Under the pieces are notes generated by a model, which made no database searches, was not told the origin of the DNA, and was given only the letters and a program-made list of their open reading frames with translations. The translations under genes and the position numbers were made by a program. DNA of 13,398 nt from Gammaproteobacteria bacterium (lineage in GTDB: Bacteria; Pseudomonadota; Gammaproteobacteria; HK1): NCBI GenBank assembly GCA_022822245.1, contig JAJECB010000074.1, positions 1-13,398 on the forward strand, in the 5' to 3' direction. Of the stretch, positions 6,250-13,398 are shown one piece after another (positions within the stretch are counted from its first letter, which is position 1; every line of letters begins with the position of its first letter).

Positions 6250-7884
6250 ATGAAAGCGGCCGACGCGATCGCCGAGATCCTCAAGCGCGAGGGAGTCGAC
6301 ACGCTCATCGGGTACCCGGTGAACCACATCCTCGAGCACGCCGCGCGGGCGGACATCCGGCCCGTCATCGTGCGCCAGGAGCGGATCGGGCTCCACATGG
6401 CGGACGCGATGGCGAGGCTGAGCTCCGGTGACCGGATCGGGGTCTTCGCGATGCAGCATGGCCCGGGGGCGGAGAACGCGTTCGGCGGGGTTGCGCAGGC
6501 GTTCGGCGAGTCGGTTCCGATCCTCGTAATGCCGATGGGCTACCCGCGCGACATCGCCCACGTGCGCCCCAACTTCAACTCGACGGCCGCCTTCCGCCCG
6601 GTCACCAAGTCGTGCGAGCCGGTGACGAGCGCGGCGGAGATCCCGAACGTGCTCCGCCGCGCCTTCACCCAGCTCCGGAACGGGCGGCCCGGCCCCGCCG
6701 TCGTGGAGGTGCCGGCCGACCTGTTCGGGGAAGAGGTCGCGGAACCCCTTGCCTACGACCCGGTCATGAGCACCCGGTCGGGTCCGGATCCGGACGACGT
6801 GGAGCGGGTCGCCGCCCTTCTCGTCGAGGCCGAGCGCCCCGTCATCTACGCGGGCCAGGGGGTGCACTACGCGAAGGCCTGGCCGGCCCTGAAGCGCCTC
6901 GCCGAGCAGCTCGCCGGCCCGGTCACCACCAGCCTCCAGGGCAAGAGCGCGTTCCCCGAGAACCACCCCCTTTCCCTCGGCTCCGGGGGGCTCGCGATCC
7001 CGAAGCCGGTTCACACCTTCCTGAATGAGGCGGACCTCGTCTTCGGCATCGGGTGCAGCTTCACCAAGACCAACTTCGGGGTGGACATGCCGGTGGGCCC
7101 GACCATCGTGCACGCGACCCTCGACCCTGTGGACCTCAACAAGAACGTGCGCGCCCATCACGCCCTCGTCGGCGACGCCGGCCTCACCCTCGACGCCCTC
7201 AACGAGGCGGTGGCGGATCGGCTCCGCGGCAAGGAGGCGCGCGACGCCGCCCCGGTCGCGGCCCGCATCGCGTCCATCCGCGACGAGTGGCTCGCGGAGT
7301 GGGAACCGAAGCGGGGCTCGAACTCGGCGCCCCTCTCCCCCTACCGGGTGCTCGCCGAACTCGCCCGCACCGTCGACCTCGCGAACACCATCATCACCCA
7401 CGACGCGGGGAGCCCCCGCGACCAGCTCTCCCCGTTCTGGGTGAGCACCGAGCCGCTCAGCTACCTCGGCTGGGGCAAGACCACTCAGCTCGGCTACGGG
7501 CTCGGCCTCGCGATGGGGGCGAAGCTCGCCGCCCCCGACAAGCTCTGCATCAACGTGTGGGGCGACGCGGCGATCGGCTTCACCGGCATGGACTTCGAGA
7601 CCGCGGTGCGCGAGCGGATCCCGATCCTCTCCATCCTCCTCAACAACTTCTCGATGGCGATCGAGCTCAAGGTGATGCCGGTCTCGACCGAGAAGTACCG
7701 CAGCACCGACATCTCCGGCGACTACGCGGCGATGGCCCGCGCGTTCGGCGCCTTTGGCGAGCGGGTGACCGAGCCGGGCGAGATCGTCCCCGCCATCGAG
7801 CGCGGGATCCGGGCAACCCGCGAGGGACAGCCGGCCCTCCTCGAGTTCATCACCGACAAGGAGACCTCCGTCTCCAAATTCTGA
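6250..7884 (+). CDS. Thiamine-diphosphate-dependent enzyme, acetolactate synthase/decarboxylase superfamily
   Basis: The product is 544 residues, cytoplasmic, with the three-domain layout of this superfamily. The N-terminal Pyr domain (about 1-170) carries the activating glutamate E44 in RQERIGLHMADAMAR. The central domain (about 180-325) has AERPVIYAGQGV. The C-terminal PP domain (about 360-540) carries the ThDP/Mg motif, starting GDA at 438 and ending NN at 465-466. Family members decarboxylate or ligate 2-keto acids. It lacks any accessory small-subunit gene beside it, so housekeeping acetohydroxyacid synthase is unlikely. Being downstream of a dehydratase that would make a 2-keto-3-deoxy acid, it may act on that keto acid or a breakdown product; this is inference. 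It is the last gene of the plus-strand cluster and is followed by a strong hairpin. Confidence 0.88.
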   Translation: MKAADAIAEILKREGVDTLIGYPVNHILEHAARADIRPVIVRQERIGLHMADAMARLSSGDRIGVFAMQHGPGAENAFGGVAQAFGESVPILVMPMGYPRDIAHVRPNFNSTAAFRPVTKSCEPVTSAAEIPNVLRRAFTQLRNGRPGPAVVEVPADLFGEEVAEPLAYDPVMSTRSGPDPDDVERVAALLVEAERPVIYAGQGVHYAKAWPALKRLAEQLAGPVTTSLQGKSAFPENHPLSLGSGGLAIPKPVHTFLNEADLVFGIGCSFTKTNFGVDMPVGPTIVHATLDPVDLNKNVRAHHALVGDAGLTLDALNEAVADRLRGKEARDAAPVAARIASIRDEWLAEWEPKRGSNSAPLSPYRVLAELARTVDLANTIITHDAGSPRDQLSPFWVSTEPLSYLGWGKTTQLGYGLGLAMGAKLAAPDKLCINVWGDAAIGFTGMDFETAVRERIPILSILLNNFSMAIELKVMPVSTEKYRSTDISGDYAAMARAFGAFGERVTEPGEIVPAIERGIRATREGQPALLEFITDKETSVSKF

Positions 7885-7985
7885 GTGTCCTGTTGCGAAG
7901 TGGAGAGGATGGCCCGCATCGGGCGCGCGCGAGGCGCGATCGGGTCGGAAGGGAGGCGCCCGGGGGGCTCACATGACCACGGTCG

Positions 7986-8008
7986 CGGTCGACGGACTCC
8001 GTTGACCG
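7986..8008 (+). terminator. Hairpin between convergent transcription units
   Basis: Arms 7986-7995 and 7999-8008 form a 10-bp stem around the 3-nt loop ACT, with one G-U pair (7991/8003) in plus-strand RNA. On the minus strand the same pair becomes a C-A mismatch, so the hairpin is better formed by plus-strand transcripts, about 100 nt after the thiamine enzyme. There is no clean T-run, only a G/T-rich stretch after it, so termination efficiency is uncertain. A smaller perfect 5-bp hairpin lies at 7912-7924. Confidence 0.4.
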
Positions 8009-8052
8009 AGCGGCCCGTGTTGTGCGTTCACGGGACGAAGAGGACGTCGCGC

Positions 8053-9360
8053 TTACTCATCGGGGAGAGACCCGATGCTTGCGCCAAGCGGCTGCTCCAG
8101 ACCTTCGAACGCGAGATCGTTGAGAAACTGCCGTCGCCAGAACAATCGCCGATCCGCGTCACCCAGCCGCGCCTCGTCGCAAGCCGTGTCCCAGTTCCGC
8201 CGGATCGTCGATATCTGACGCTTCATGATCTCCAACGCATCGTGACCCCGCAGGCGAAATCGGCCGGCCGCAGCGAGACACAGCGACAACTGGCTGCGGC
8301 GCTCGCGCCCGTGGATCTGCATGGCCTGCGAGGCCTCGCGCCCGACCCTTGACTGCGGGCAGATGTCATAGGCCGGGGTGAGGGTGAAGTAGTTACCGTC
8401 CCAGAAGGCCGCATGGTTGCGGGCGTGATCGTCCGTGTTGCCCACCAGGATGTTGAACGTCATTCGGGAGAAGAGCTCCCTCAACGTGTCCACCGGGGCA
8501 GTGAATCGGGCCCGGACGATATCGGCAAGCTCCTCATAGGACGCGTGGGCCGCCATACGCTCGTCGAGGCCGAGGAGCGTCAACGCGGACACCATGGCGC
8601 GTCGGACCCAGCCCGCCTCGGTCAACTCCCGATCGAAACGACGGATCAGGAGAACATCCTTGCTCATCACCCGAACGAGCTTGACCGGCGCGACATCCAG
8701 ACCCGCGAAGCCGGCGAGGCGCATGGCAATGAACTCGGCCTTGGTCACGGCATAGACGTCGTCGGAAGAGGAGAACTTCGCGACGTACTTGGCTCCGCCA
8801 TCCCGGACGAGGGCCTTGGGCCTTGCGCCTCCGATTGCCGAGCCGTGCTGCAACGCTTCCGCCAGATCCAGGCTCAGGGGCAGTCCCTGGTCGACCCGCT
8901 CGGCGGCCGTCAGAAGCTGATCGAGAGGCGCATTGTCGTTCTCGCGTGGAACGTAGTCCGAAGGCGATGCCTGGAAATCGAGCGCACCGATCCGGTCGGA
9001 GCCCGACTGCAGCATGTACGTCAGCTCGTCCAGGTCCACGAGATCCGCCGATCTGCCCCGGGCACCGGTCAGGCGACTGATGATGACCCGGCGTCCCCAG
9101 GCGTCGGGTGAGGCGTCGCGCAATGCGTTGGCCATCTCCAGCGGAGGTTCGGGTGCAATTGCGCCGGGCGTCAGCGGCAATTCGGGCAGATGGATTGGCA
9201 TGGCATCTTCGCGGGCAAGGTAGGAGCGCCCGTAGTTGAAGATGTACCTCTCTCCTTCCGGCTGAATGCGGCCCGCCACCACCGGCTCCATTCTGCCCGG
9301 CAACCAGATCCAGACATAGGCTTCGCGCGGCGGCGATATGTCGACCTCAGAAGTCATCAT
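8053..9360 (-). CDS. hipA: HipA-type serine/threonine kinase toxin
   Basis: The product is 435 residues, full length for HipA (Escherichia coli HipA is 440). The N-terminal subdomain (about 10-110) is followed by the kinase fold. Key residues are visible: S174 in GSAIGGARPKA, matching the autophosphorylated serine loop; K195 in YVAKF, the ATP-binding lysine; catalytic D310 with H312 and N315 in NTDDHARNH; and D332 in AYDI for metal binding. All appear intact, so the toxin should be active. In E. coli HipA phosphorylates GltX and slows growth, producing persisters; the target here is not known. The ATG at 9360 lies 14 nt inside the end of hipB, indicating translational coupling. The gene faces the plus-strand metabolic cluster tail to tail. 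Because the N-terminal subdomain is present, it is not a short HipT-type kinase. Confidence 0.92.
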   Translation of the reverse strand: MMTSEVDISPPREAYVWIWLPGRMEPVVAGRIQPEGERYIFNYGRSYLAREDAMPIHLPELPLTPGAIAPEPPLEMANALRDASPDAWGRRVIISRLTGARGRSADLVDLDELTYMLQSGSDRIGALDFQASPSDYVPRENDNAPLDQLLTAAERVDQGLPLSLDLAEALQHGSAIGGARPKALVRDGGAKYVAKFSSSDDVYAVTKAEFIAMRLAGFAGLDVAPVKLVRVMSKDVLLIRRFDRELTEAGWVRRAMVSALTLLGLDERMAAHASYEELADIVRARFTAPVDTLRELFSRMTFNILVGNTDDHARNHAAFWDGNYFTLTPAYDICPQSRVGREASQAMQIHGRERRSQLSLCLAAAGRFRLRGHDALEIMKRQISTIRRNWDTACDEARLGDADRRLFWRRQFLNDLAFEGLEQPLGASIGSLPDE

Positions 9361-9682
9361 CGACCGCGCGCGTGGCCTTCCGGATCGAACCCGGCATCAG
9401 TGCAAGCTTGTCGTCGAGCCGATTGAGCTGCGGGGCAAGGGTGGTAGCCGCCGGCACGAACAGGTCGACCCCGGTGAGGACGGCCGCCTCGAACACGAGA
9501 CCGATCTCGACCACGGGGTCGCCTTTCTCGATCCGCTGCAGGGTGCTCCTGGCGACGCCGACACGGTCCGAGAGATCCTTCTCGGACATGCGCCGCCCTT
9601 TCCGGGCGAGCCTGATCTGCTTTCCGAGGAGCGCCAGCGCTTCCTCGGAAAGACGCGAGTACGTGCGGAGATTGCTTGGCAT
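9347..9682 (-). CDS. hipB: HipB-type antitoxin, XRE-family DNA-binding repressor
   Basis: The product is 111 residues when started at ATG 9682. The helix-turn-helix is plain: LGKQIRLARKGRRMSEKDLS followed by DRVGVARSTLQRIEKGDP (residues 19-56), the XRE pattern. A C-terminal tail ending VDDDF overlaps the hipA start. Longer in-frame starts exist at 9712 and 9829, but 9712 lies inside the palindromic operator and 9829 would place the promoter inside the gene, so 9682 is preferred although its Shine-Dalgarno sequence is poor. HipB family members neutralise HipA and repress their own promoter; the strong palindrome just upstream supports that here. Confidence 0.9.
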   Translation of the reverse strand: MPSNLRTYSRLSEEALALLGKQIRLARKGRRMSEKDLSDRVGVARSTLQRIEKGDPVVEIGLVFEAAVLTGVDLFVPAATTLAPQLNRLDDKLALMPGSIRKATRAVDDDF

Positions 9683-9693
9683 GAGATTCAAAA

Positions 9694-9741
9694 TGACCGA
9701 TAAAACAGTCATAAGGATACTTATGACCTGTATATCGGTCA
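9694..9741. promoter_or_regulatory. Nested palindromic operator of hipBA
   Basis: Two perfect inverted repeats share one centre. The outer arms are TGACCGATA (9694-9702) and TATCGGTCA (9733-9741). The inner arms are GTCATAAG (9708-9715) and CTTATGAC (9720-9727), separated by four bases. The whole 48-bp site overlaps the promoter and is therefore well placed for HipB autorepression. Two HipB dimers could bind, or one dimer flanked by a second site. Confidence 0.85.
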
Positions 9742-9742
9742 A
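9714..9742 (-). promoter_or_regulatory. hipBA promoter
   Basis: On the minus strand TTGACC (9737-9742) is followed after exactly 17 bp by TATCCT (9714-9719). The predicted start is near 9707, giving a leader of about 25 nt. Both boxes lie in or at the edge of the 48-bp palindrome, so a bound repressor would block RNA polymerase. Confidence 0.7.
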
Positions 9743-9860
9743 TCGGATGGCGACTCCCGAAAGGTTGGCACTCGTCGGTCTGGCCCGCTTCCGATGGCGA
9801 GTCCCGGGCTCGAAGGTCATCGCCGCCACCGCACCCGCTCGGCCCCCCGCAGCCTGAGAG

Positions 9861-9925
9861 CCCGCGCTCGCGGGGGCACGGCGGTGCCCGGATGCGGCGG
9901 AGCGGGTCGGCGATGGACGACCCGC
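9861..9925 (-). terminator. Cluster of three GC-rich hairpins downstream of the binding-protein gene
   Basis: Three perfect hairpins occur between the stop at 9952 and the hipBA promoter: arms 9902-9909/9918-9925 (8 bp, 8-nt loop), 9874-9879/9884-9889 (6 bp, 4-nt loop), and 9861-9866/9869-9874 (6 bp, tight loop; 5 bp if the loop opens to 4 nt). The last two share one base. There is no T-run in either direction, so this is at best a hairpin-only or Rho-assisted end, perhaps insulating hipBA from read-through. Confidence 0.4.
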
Positions 9926-9951
9926 CCCTCTCGCCGCTCAAGCTGCCAGCG

Positions 9952-11118
9952 TCATTCGAGGCGGGCGATGACCTTCCAGTTCTCGGCCTCGACGACGGAC
10001 AGGATGGTCTTGTCGGACCCCTGGTGGTCGTCGGCCGAGTAGTTGACGTGGTTGTCGCTGAGCTCGTCGTAGTAGTCGAGGCTCTCCATCGCGGCGAGGA
10101 AGCTGTCCACGGTGAGGTCGCGGCCCGCCGCCTCCAGAGCCCGCGTGAAGCCGGTCGCGCCGAAGTAGCCCAGCATCGCCCCGGTGCTCGGGAACTCCCC
10201 GAACTCCTTCATGAAGGCGGCGATGAAGGCGGCCGGTGCCGGCTCGTTCGCCCGCGAGGCGAGGTCGACCCAGCCGGAGGTCGCGAAGAACCCCTCGGTC
10301 ACGCCCCCCGGCACCTTGGCGAGCACCGTATGGAACGAGCCGGACGAGCCGAGGAACGTGAAGTGGGCGAGTCCGAGCTTCTTCGCGGTTCCGAGCACGG
10401 TGATGACCTGCCGGATCCCGAGCGCGAGACCGATGAGCTCGCATCCCTCGGCGTTGAGCTTCTGGAGCGACCCGACGAAATCGGTCTCGTCGGGCTTGTG
10501 GGTGGTCTCGGCGACGTACTCGAGGGCGGGGTTCGAAGCGGCTTCCTCGCGCATCGCCTCCTCGATCTCCTTGCCGAAGTCGGAGGGGATGAACATGGTG
10601 CACGCCTTCGAGGCGCCGCGCTGCTCCGCGAGGTACCGCGCCCCGAGCCGCGTCTGGTCGTAGTACGAGGCGGAACCTACGAAGCGAAGCCGAATCGGTT
10701 CCTCCAGCATCTGCCGCGCCGCGGTCAGCGGGACGATGTTCGGAATGTTCTTCGGGGTCATCAGCTTCATGCCCGCGATGTTCATCGGCGTCCCGAGCGA
10801 GAGCAGCATCGCGAACACCTTGTCGCGATTGATGAGCTTGTTGTACGCCTGCATCGCCTTCGGCATCTGGTAGCCGCTGTCCTCCACCACGAACCGGATC
10901 TTCCGCCCGTGGATGCCGCCGGCCGCGTTCACCTCGTCGAAGTGCATCTGCGCGGCGGACATGGCGGGGGCGCCGAACGCGGCGAAGATCCCCGAGAGGT
11001 CGCTCACCGAACCGACGACGATCTCGTCGTCGCTGACTCCCTGATCGGCAAGGGCCGGCGGCAGGGCGAGCGCCACTGCCGCGAACGCGCCCACCGCGAT
11101 AGATTTCGGAAACTTCAT
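9952..11118 (-). CDS. Periplasmic solute-binding protein of a branched-chain-amino-acid-type ABC transporter
   Basis: The product is 388 residues, typical of LivK/Peripla_BP_6 proteins. A Sec signal peptide is visible: MKFPK, then a hydrophobic core rich in Ala/Val/Leu, and a likely cleavage after PALA (residue 24). The mature protein begins with the family pattern DDEIVVGSVSDLSGIFAAFG and includes HFDEVNAAGGIHGRKI and VVEDSGYQMPKA. It would capture the solute in the periplasm and deliver it to the membrane permeases. The start ATG has GGGAGA 6 nt upstream. It lies 19 bp after the acyl-CoA ligase gene and is the last gene of the operon. This family binds many ligands besides amino acids (aromatic acids, amides, short organic acids); the neighbouring ligase hints at a carboxylic acid. 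Confidence 0.92.
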   Translation of the reverse strand: MKFPKSIAVGAFAAVALALPPALADQGVSDDEIVVGSVSDLSGIFAAFGAPAMSAAQMHFDEVNAAGGIHGRKIRFVVEDSGYQMPKAMQAYNKLINRDKVFAMLLSLGTPMNIAGMKLMTPKNIPNIVPLTAARQMLEEPIRLRFVGSASYYDQTRLGARYLAEQRGASKACTMFIPSDFGKEIEEAMREEAASNPALEYVAETTHKPDETDFVGSLQKLNAEGCELIGLALGIRQVITVLGTAKKLGLAHFTFLGSSGSFHTVLAKVPGGVTEGFFATSGWVDLASRANEPAPAAFIAAFMKEFGEFPSTGAMLGYFGATGFTRALEAAGRDLTVDSFLAAMESLDYYDELSDNHVNYSADDHQGSDKTILSVVEAENWKVIARLE

Positions 11119-11137
11119 GGTTGGTCTCCCTGGCTGC

Positions 11138-13015
11138 TCAGTACATCTCGTCGATCAGCGCCTTGTGCTTCTCCTCCACGAAGCCGCGCCGGAGCTTCAT
11201 GGTGGGCGTCAACTCGTCGTCCTCGGGGGTGAGGAGAACGTCGATGAGGCGAAAGTCCTTCACCTGCTCCACCTGGGCGAACCTTGTGTTCACCGTCTCC
11301 ACCTCGGCGCGCATGAGATCCTGCACCGGACGGGAGGCGCAGAGCGAGGCGAAGTCCGAGAAGGGCACGCGGTTCTCCTGGGCGAACCGCTCCACGTTCT
11401 CCTGGTCGATCATGATGAGGGCGGTCAGGAACCTGCGCCGATCCCCGATCACGACGGCGTCCGAAACATAGGGCGAGAACTTCATCTGGTTCTCCATCTC
11501 GGCCGGGGTGATGTTCTTGCCGCCCGCGGTGATGATGATGTCCTTGATGCGCCCGGTGATCCAGACGAAGCCCTCGTTGTCGATCCGCCCGACATCGCCG
11601 GTGTGCAGCCATCCGTCGCGGACGGTCTCCGCGGTCTTCTCCGGGTTGTTCCAGTAGCCCCGGAAGACGAGGGGGCCTCTCGCGAGGATCTCGCCGTCCG
11701 GGGCGATCTTCAGCTCCACTCCCGGAACCACGGTGCCGACGGAGCCGGTCCTGTTCCGGCCCGGCAGGTTCACCGACAGGACGCCCGAGCTCTCCGTCTG
11801 GCCGTACCCCTCCAGCATGACGAGCCCGATGGCCCAGTACCACTTCACCAGATCCGGGGAGATGGGCGCCGCGCCGGTGGTGATGCGGCGCGCGCCGTCA
11901 AGACCGATCATCCGGCGAAGGTTCGAGAGCACCAGCCGGTCCCAGAACCGGAACCGCGCCTCGAGCCGCCGCGGCACCGGACGCCCGTCCATGCGGTACT
12001 CGGCGCGCTCCATGCCGCAGGCGAGCGCCCGGTCGAAGGCCCAGCGGCCGACCGGGGTCGCGTCCCGGGAGAGCATCACGACGCGCGCGTGGAGCTTCTC
12101 CCACATCCGGGGCACCGCGGTAAAGGCGGCGGGCGAGACCTCCCGCAGGTTGTCGAAGACGGTCTCGATGCTCTCGGCGAAGTTCACCACCGACTTCGCG
12201 GCGATCGGCGCGAAGACCGAGACCAACCGCTCGAGGATGTGGCAAAGCGGCAGGAAGCAGAGCTGCTCGTCGCCCTCCTCGGCCGGGAGCACGGAAAGGC
12301 CCGAGGACACGGAGAAGACGATGTTCTCGTGCGAGATCATCGCCCCCTTCGGCGGACCGGTGGTGCCGGAGGTGTAGACCAGCACCGCGATGTCGTCGGG
12401 CCGCGACGCCTCCACCTCTCGCCGGAAGCGGTCCGGGTCCCGCGCGTGCGCCCGGCGCCCGATCTCGCGGAGCTCGTCGAGGAACAGGACCTGGTCGTCG
12501 GAGAAGTCGTCGAGCCCGTCCCGGTCGAGCACGATGCACTTCTTGACCTCCGGAACCCGGTCGCGGATCTCCAGAAACTTGTCGAGATGCTCGTCGTTCT
12601 CGACGACGAGGAACCGGCTTCCCGAATCCTCGAGCAGGTACGCGACCTGCTCGGGGCTGTCCGTCGTGTAGATGCCCGACACGATTCCGCCGACGCACTG
12701 GACGCCGATGTCGGTGTAGATCCACTCCTTGTTGTCCTCGGAGAGGATCGAGACCACGTCGCCGCGCTTCAGATCCAGCTCCGCGAGCCCGAGGCCGATC
12801 GCGCGGGCGGCGTCGAGAAACGCCGCCCACGAATGGCTCCTCCAGATCCCGAGCTCCTTCTCGCGGTGCGCGGTGCGCTCGCCGAGGGTCCGGCAGCGGA
12901 GCAGGAAGAGCTTCACCAGCGTGTCGCAGCCGTCGATGAGAAAGGGACGCTCGTCAAGGCCGACGCCGGCCGGGGCGGCGGGCGGGAGCGCGGCTCCTTC
13001 CCGACGGTCTTGCAT
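11138..13015 (-). CDS. Long-chain acyl-CoA synthetase, AMP-forming
   Basis: The product is 625 residues, in the range of the larger FadD15/FAA1-type ligases (COG1022), which join a fatty or other carboxylic acid to CoA through an acyl-adenylate. Adenylate-forming motifs are complete: the phosphate loop YTSGTTGPPKG (214-224), GYGQTESSG (403-411), D474 in HTGDVG for ribose binding, and GRIKDIIITAGGKN (488-501) where the hinge lies. The C-terminus TPTMKLRR contains the catalytic-type lysine. A purine-rich leader (GGAGAGGGAGG) precedes ATG 13015. It sits between the LivF-like ATPase (19 bp upstream) and the binding protein (19 bp downstream), so it is made with the transporter and probably traps the imported acid as a CoA ester. 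The true chain-length preference cannot be read from the sequence. Confidence 0.92.
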   Translation of the reverse strand: MQDRREGAALPPAAPAGVGLDERPFLIDGCDTLVKLFLLRCRTLGERTAHREKELGIWRSHSWAAFLDAARAIGLGLAELDLKRGDVVSILSEDNKEWIYTDIGVQCVGGIVSGIYTTDSPEQVAYLLEDSGSRFLVVENDEHLDKFLEIRDRVPEVKKCIVLDRDGLDDFSDDQVLFLDELREIGRRAHARDPDRFRREVEASRPDDIAVLVYTSGTTGPPKGAMISHENIVFSVSSGLSVLPAEEGDEQLCFLPLCHILERLVSVFAPIAAKSVVNFAESIETVFDNLREVSPAAFTAVPRMWEKLHARVVMLSRDATPVGRWAFDRALACGMERAEYRMDGRPVPRRLEARFRFWDRLVLSNLRRMIGLDGARRITTGAAPISPDLVKWYWAIGLVMLEGYGQTESSGVLSVNLPGRNRTGSVGTVVPGVELKIAPDGEILARGPLVFRGYWNNPEKTAETVRDGWLHTGDVGRIDNEGFVWITGRIKDIIITAGGKNITPAEMENQMKFSPYVSDAVVIGDRRRFLTALIMIDQENVERFAQENRVPFSDFASLCASRPVQDLMRAEVETVNTRFAQVEQVKDFRLIDVLLTPEDDELTPTMKLRRGFVEEKHKALIDEMY

Positions 13016-13034
13016 CCCCTGCCCCCTCCCTCTC

Positions 13035-13398
13035 CTAGCGCCAGGTCTTCCGGCGCTTCCAGCGCCGCTCGCCGCGCTGGCTCCGCTCCTGCGCGCCGAG
13101 GTAGAACTCCCGGATGTCCCGGTTCTGCCTGAGCCGTTCGGCGGGACCGTCCATCACCACCCGCCCGATCTCCATCACGTAGCCGAAACCGGCGATGTCG
13201 AGGGCGGCCCTCGCGTTCTGCTCCACGAGCAGCATGGCGACGCCGCGCTCCTCGCTCAAGCGGTGGATGATGGCGAAGATGTCGCCGACGAGGATGGGAG
13301 AGAGGCCGAGCGACGGCTCGTCGAGGAGCATGACCCTCGGCCGTGCCATGAGCCCGCGCGCGATGGCGAGCATCTGCTGCTCCCCGCCCGAAAGCGTG
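13035..13398 (-). CDS. livF: LivF-type ABC transporter ATP-binding protein, N-terminus cut by window edge
   Basis: Only the C-terminal part is present; the frame runs through base 13397 without a start that fits the family. It begins at the ABC signature LSGGEQQ, continues with the Walker B segment VMLLDEPSLGLSP, and has LLVEQNARAALDIAGFGYVME, the LivF-specific form of the switch region. The Walker A motif must lie beyond the edge. An ATG at 13373 is internal and not the real start. The protein ends in a basic tail, ERRWKRRKTWR, of a kind I associate with LivF proteins encoded beside acyl-CoA ligases. It energises import by the transporter whose binding protein is two genes downstream. Its stop is 19 bp before the ligase start. 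Confidence 0.9.
   Translation of the reverse strand, partial: TLSGGEQQMLAIARGLMARPRVMLLDEPSLGLSPILVGDIFAIIHRLSEERGVAMLLVEQNARAALDIAGFGYVMEIGRVVMDGPAERLRQNRDIREFYLGAQERSQRGERRWKRRKTWR

Noticed and set aside
3664..7401. 1245-codon minus-strand frame opposite the flavoprotein and ThDP genes
   Set aside because: It crosses two well-identified plus-strand genes, has no domain I recognise, and has the composition of a mirror frame.
8413..9111. 232-codon plus-strand frame opposite hipA
   Set aside because: HipA carries all kinase residues; the antisense frame shows no domain.
9683..9829. Longer hipB starting at 9829 or 9712
   Set aside because: Either start would put the promoter and the 48-bp palindrome inside the coding sequence, and the added residues do not resemble antitoxin N-termini.
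11117..13132. 671-codon plus-strand frame opposite the acyl-CoA ligase
   Set aside because: The ligase on the minus strand has all adenylation motifs; the plus frame is compositional shadow.

Overview
The window reads as a piece of a high-GC bacterial chromosome. The metabolic genes favour G/C-ending codons, and 2401-2460 counts 42 G+C of 60. The gene families and the LivF-ligase-LivK transport cluster would fit a Proteobacterium, perhaps an alphaproteobacterium. That is a guess from gene content, because no rRNA or marker gene is present.

Left arm (1-1819). This is a compositionally different accessory patch: 61-120 counts 26 G+C of 60 and 361-420 counts 24 of 60. A minus-strand gene runs off the left edge (537 down to base 1) with no stop codon. 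It encodes a PD-(D/E)XK nuclease-type protein with the PD...EVK...QxxxY signature. Upstream of it lies a 36-36-36 bp repeat-unique-repeat block. Next come a likely promoter, a small acidic protein and a HEPN-like gene broken by two frame shifts, one of them at a tandem pentanucleotide. Together this looks like a decayed or partial defence/toxin-type island.

Centre (1820-7884, plus strand). Three large enzyme genes lie head to tail: an IlvD/Edd-family sugar-acid dehydratase, a dimethylglycine/sarcosine-dehydrogenase-like flavoprotein with a GcvT half, and a thiamine-diphosphate enzyme of the acetolactate-synthase superfamily. They look like one catabolic unit, but the substrate cannot be read from the sequence. 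A strong hairpin follows the last gene.

Right of centre (8053-9742, minus strand). A complete hipB-hipA toxin-antitoxin operon has overlapping genes. Its promoter lies inside a 48-bp nested palindrome that is very probably the autoregulatory operator.

Right arm (9952-13398, minus strand). A branched-chain-amino-acid-type ABC transport operon reads, in transcription order, livF-like ATPase (cut by the window end), long-chain acyl-CoA ligase, and periplasmic binding protein, with 19-bp gaps. The missing permease and LivG genes probably lie beyond the right edge. The ligase inside the operon suggests that the imported solute is an organic or fatty acid activated to its CoA thioester, rather than an amino acid.
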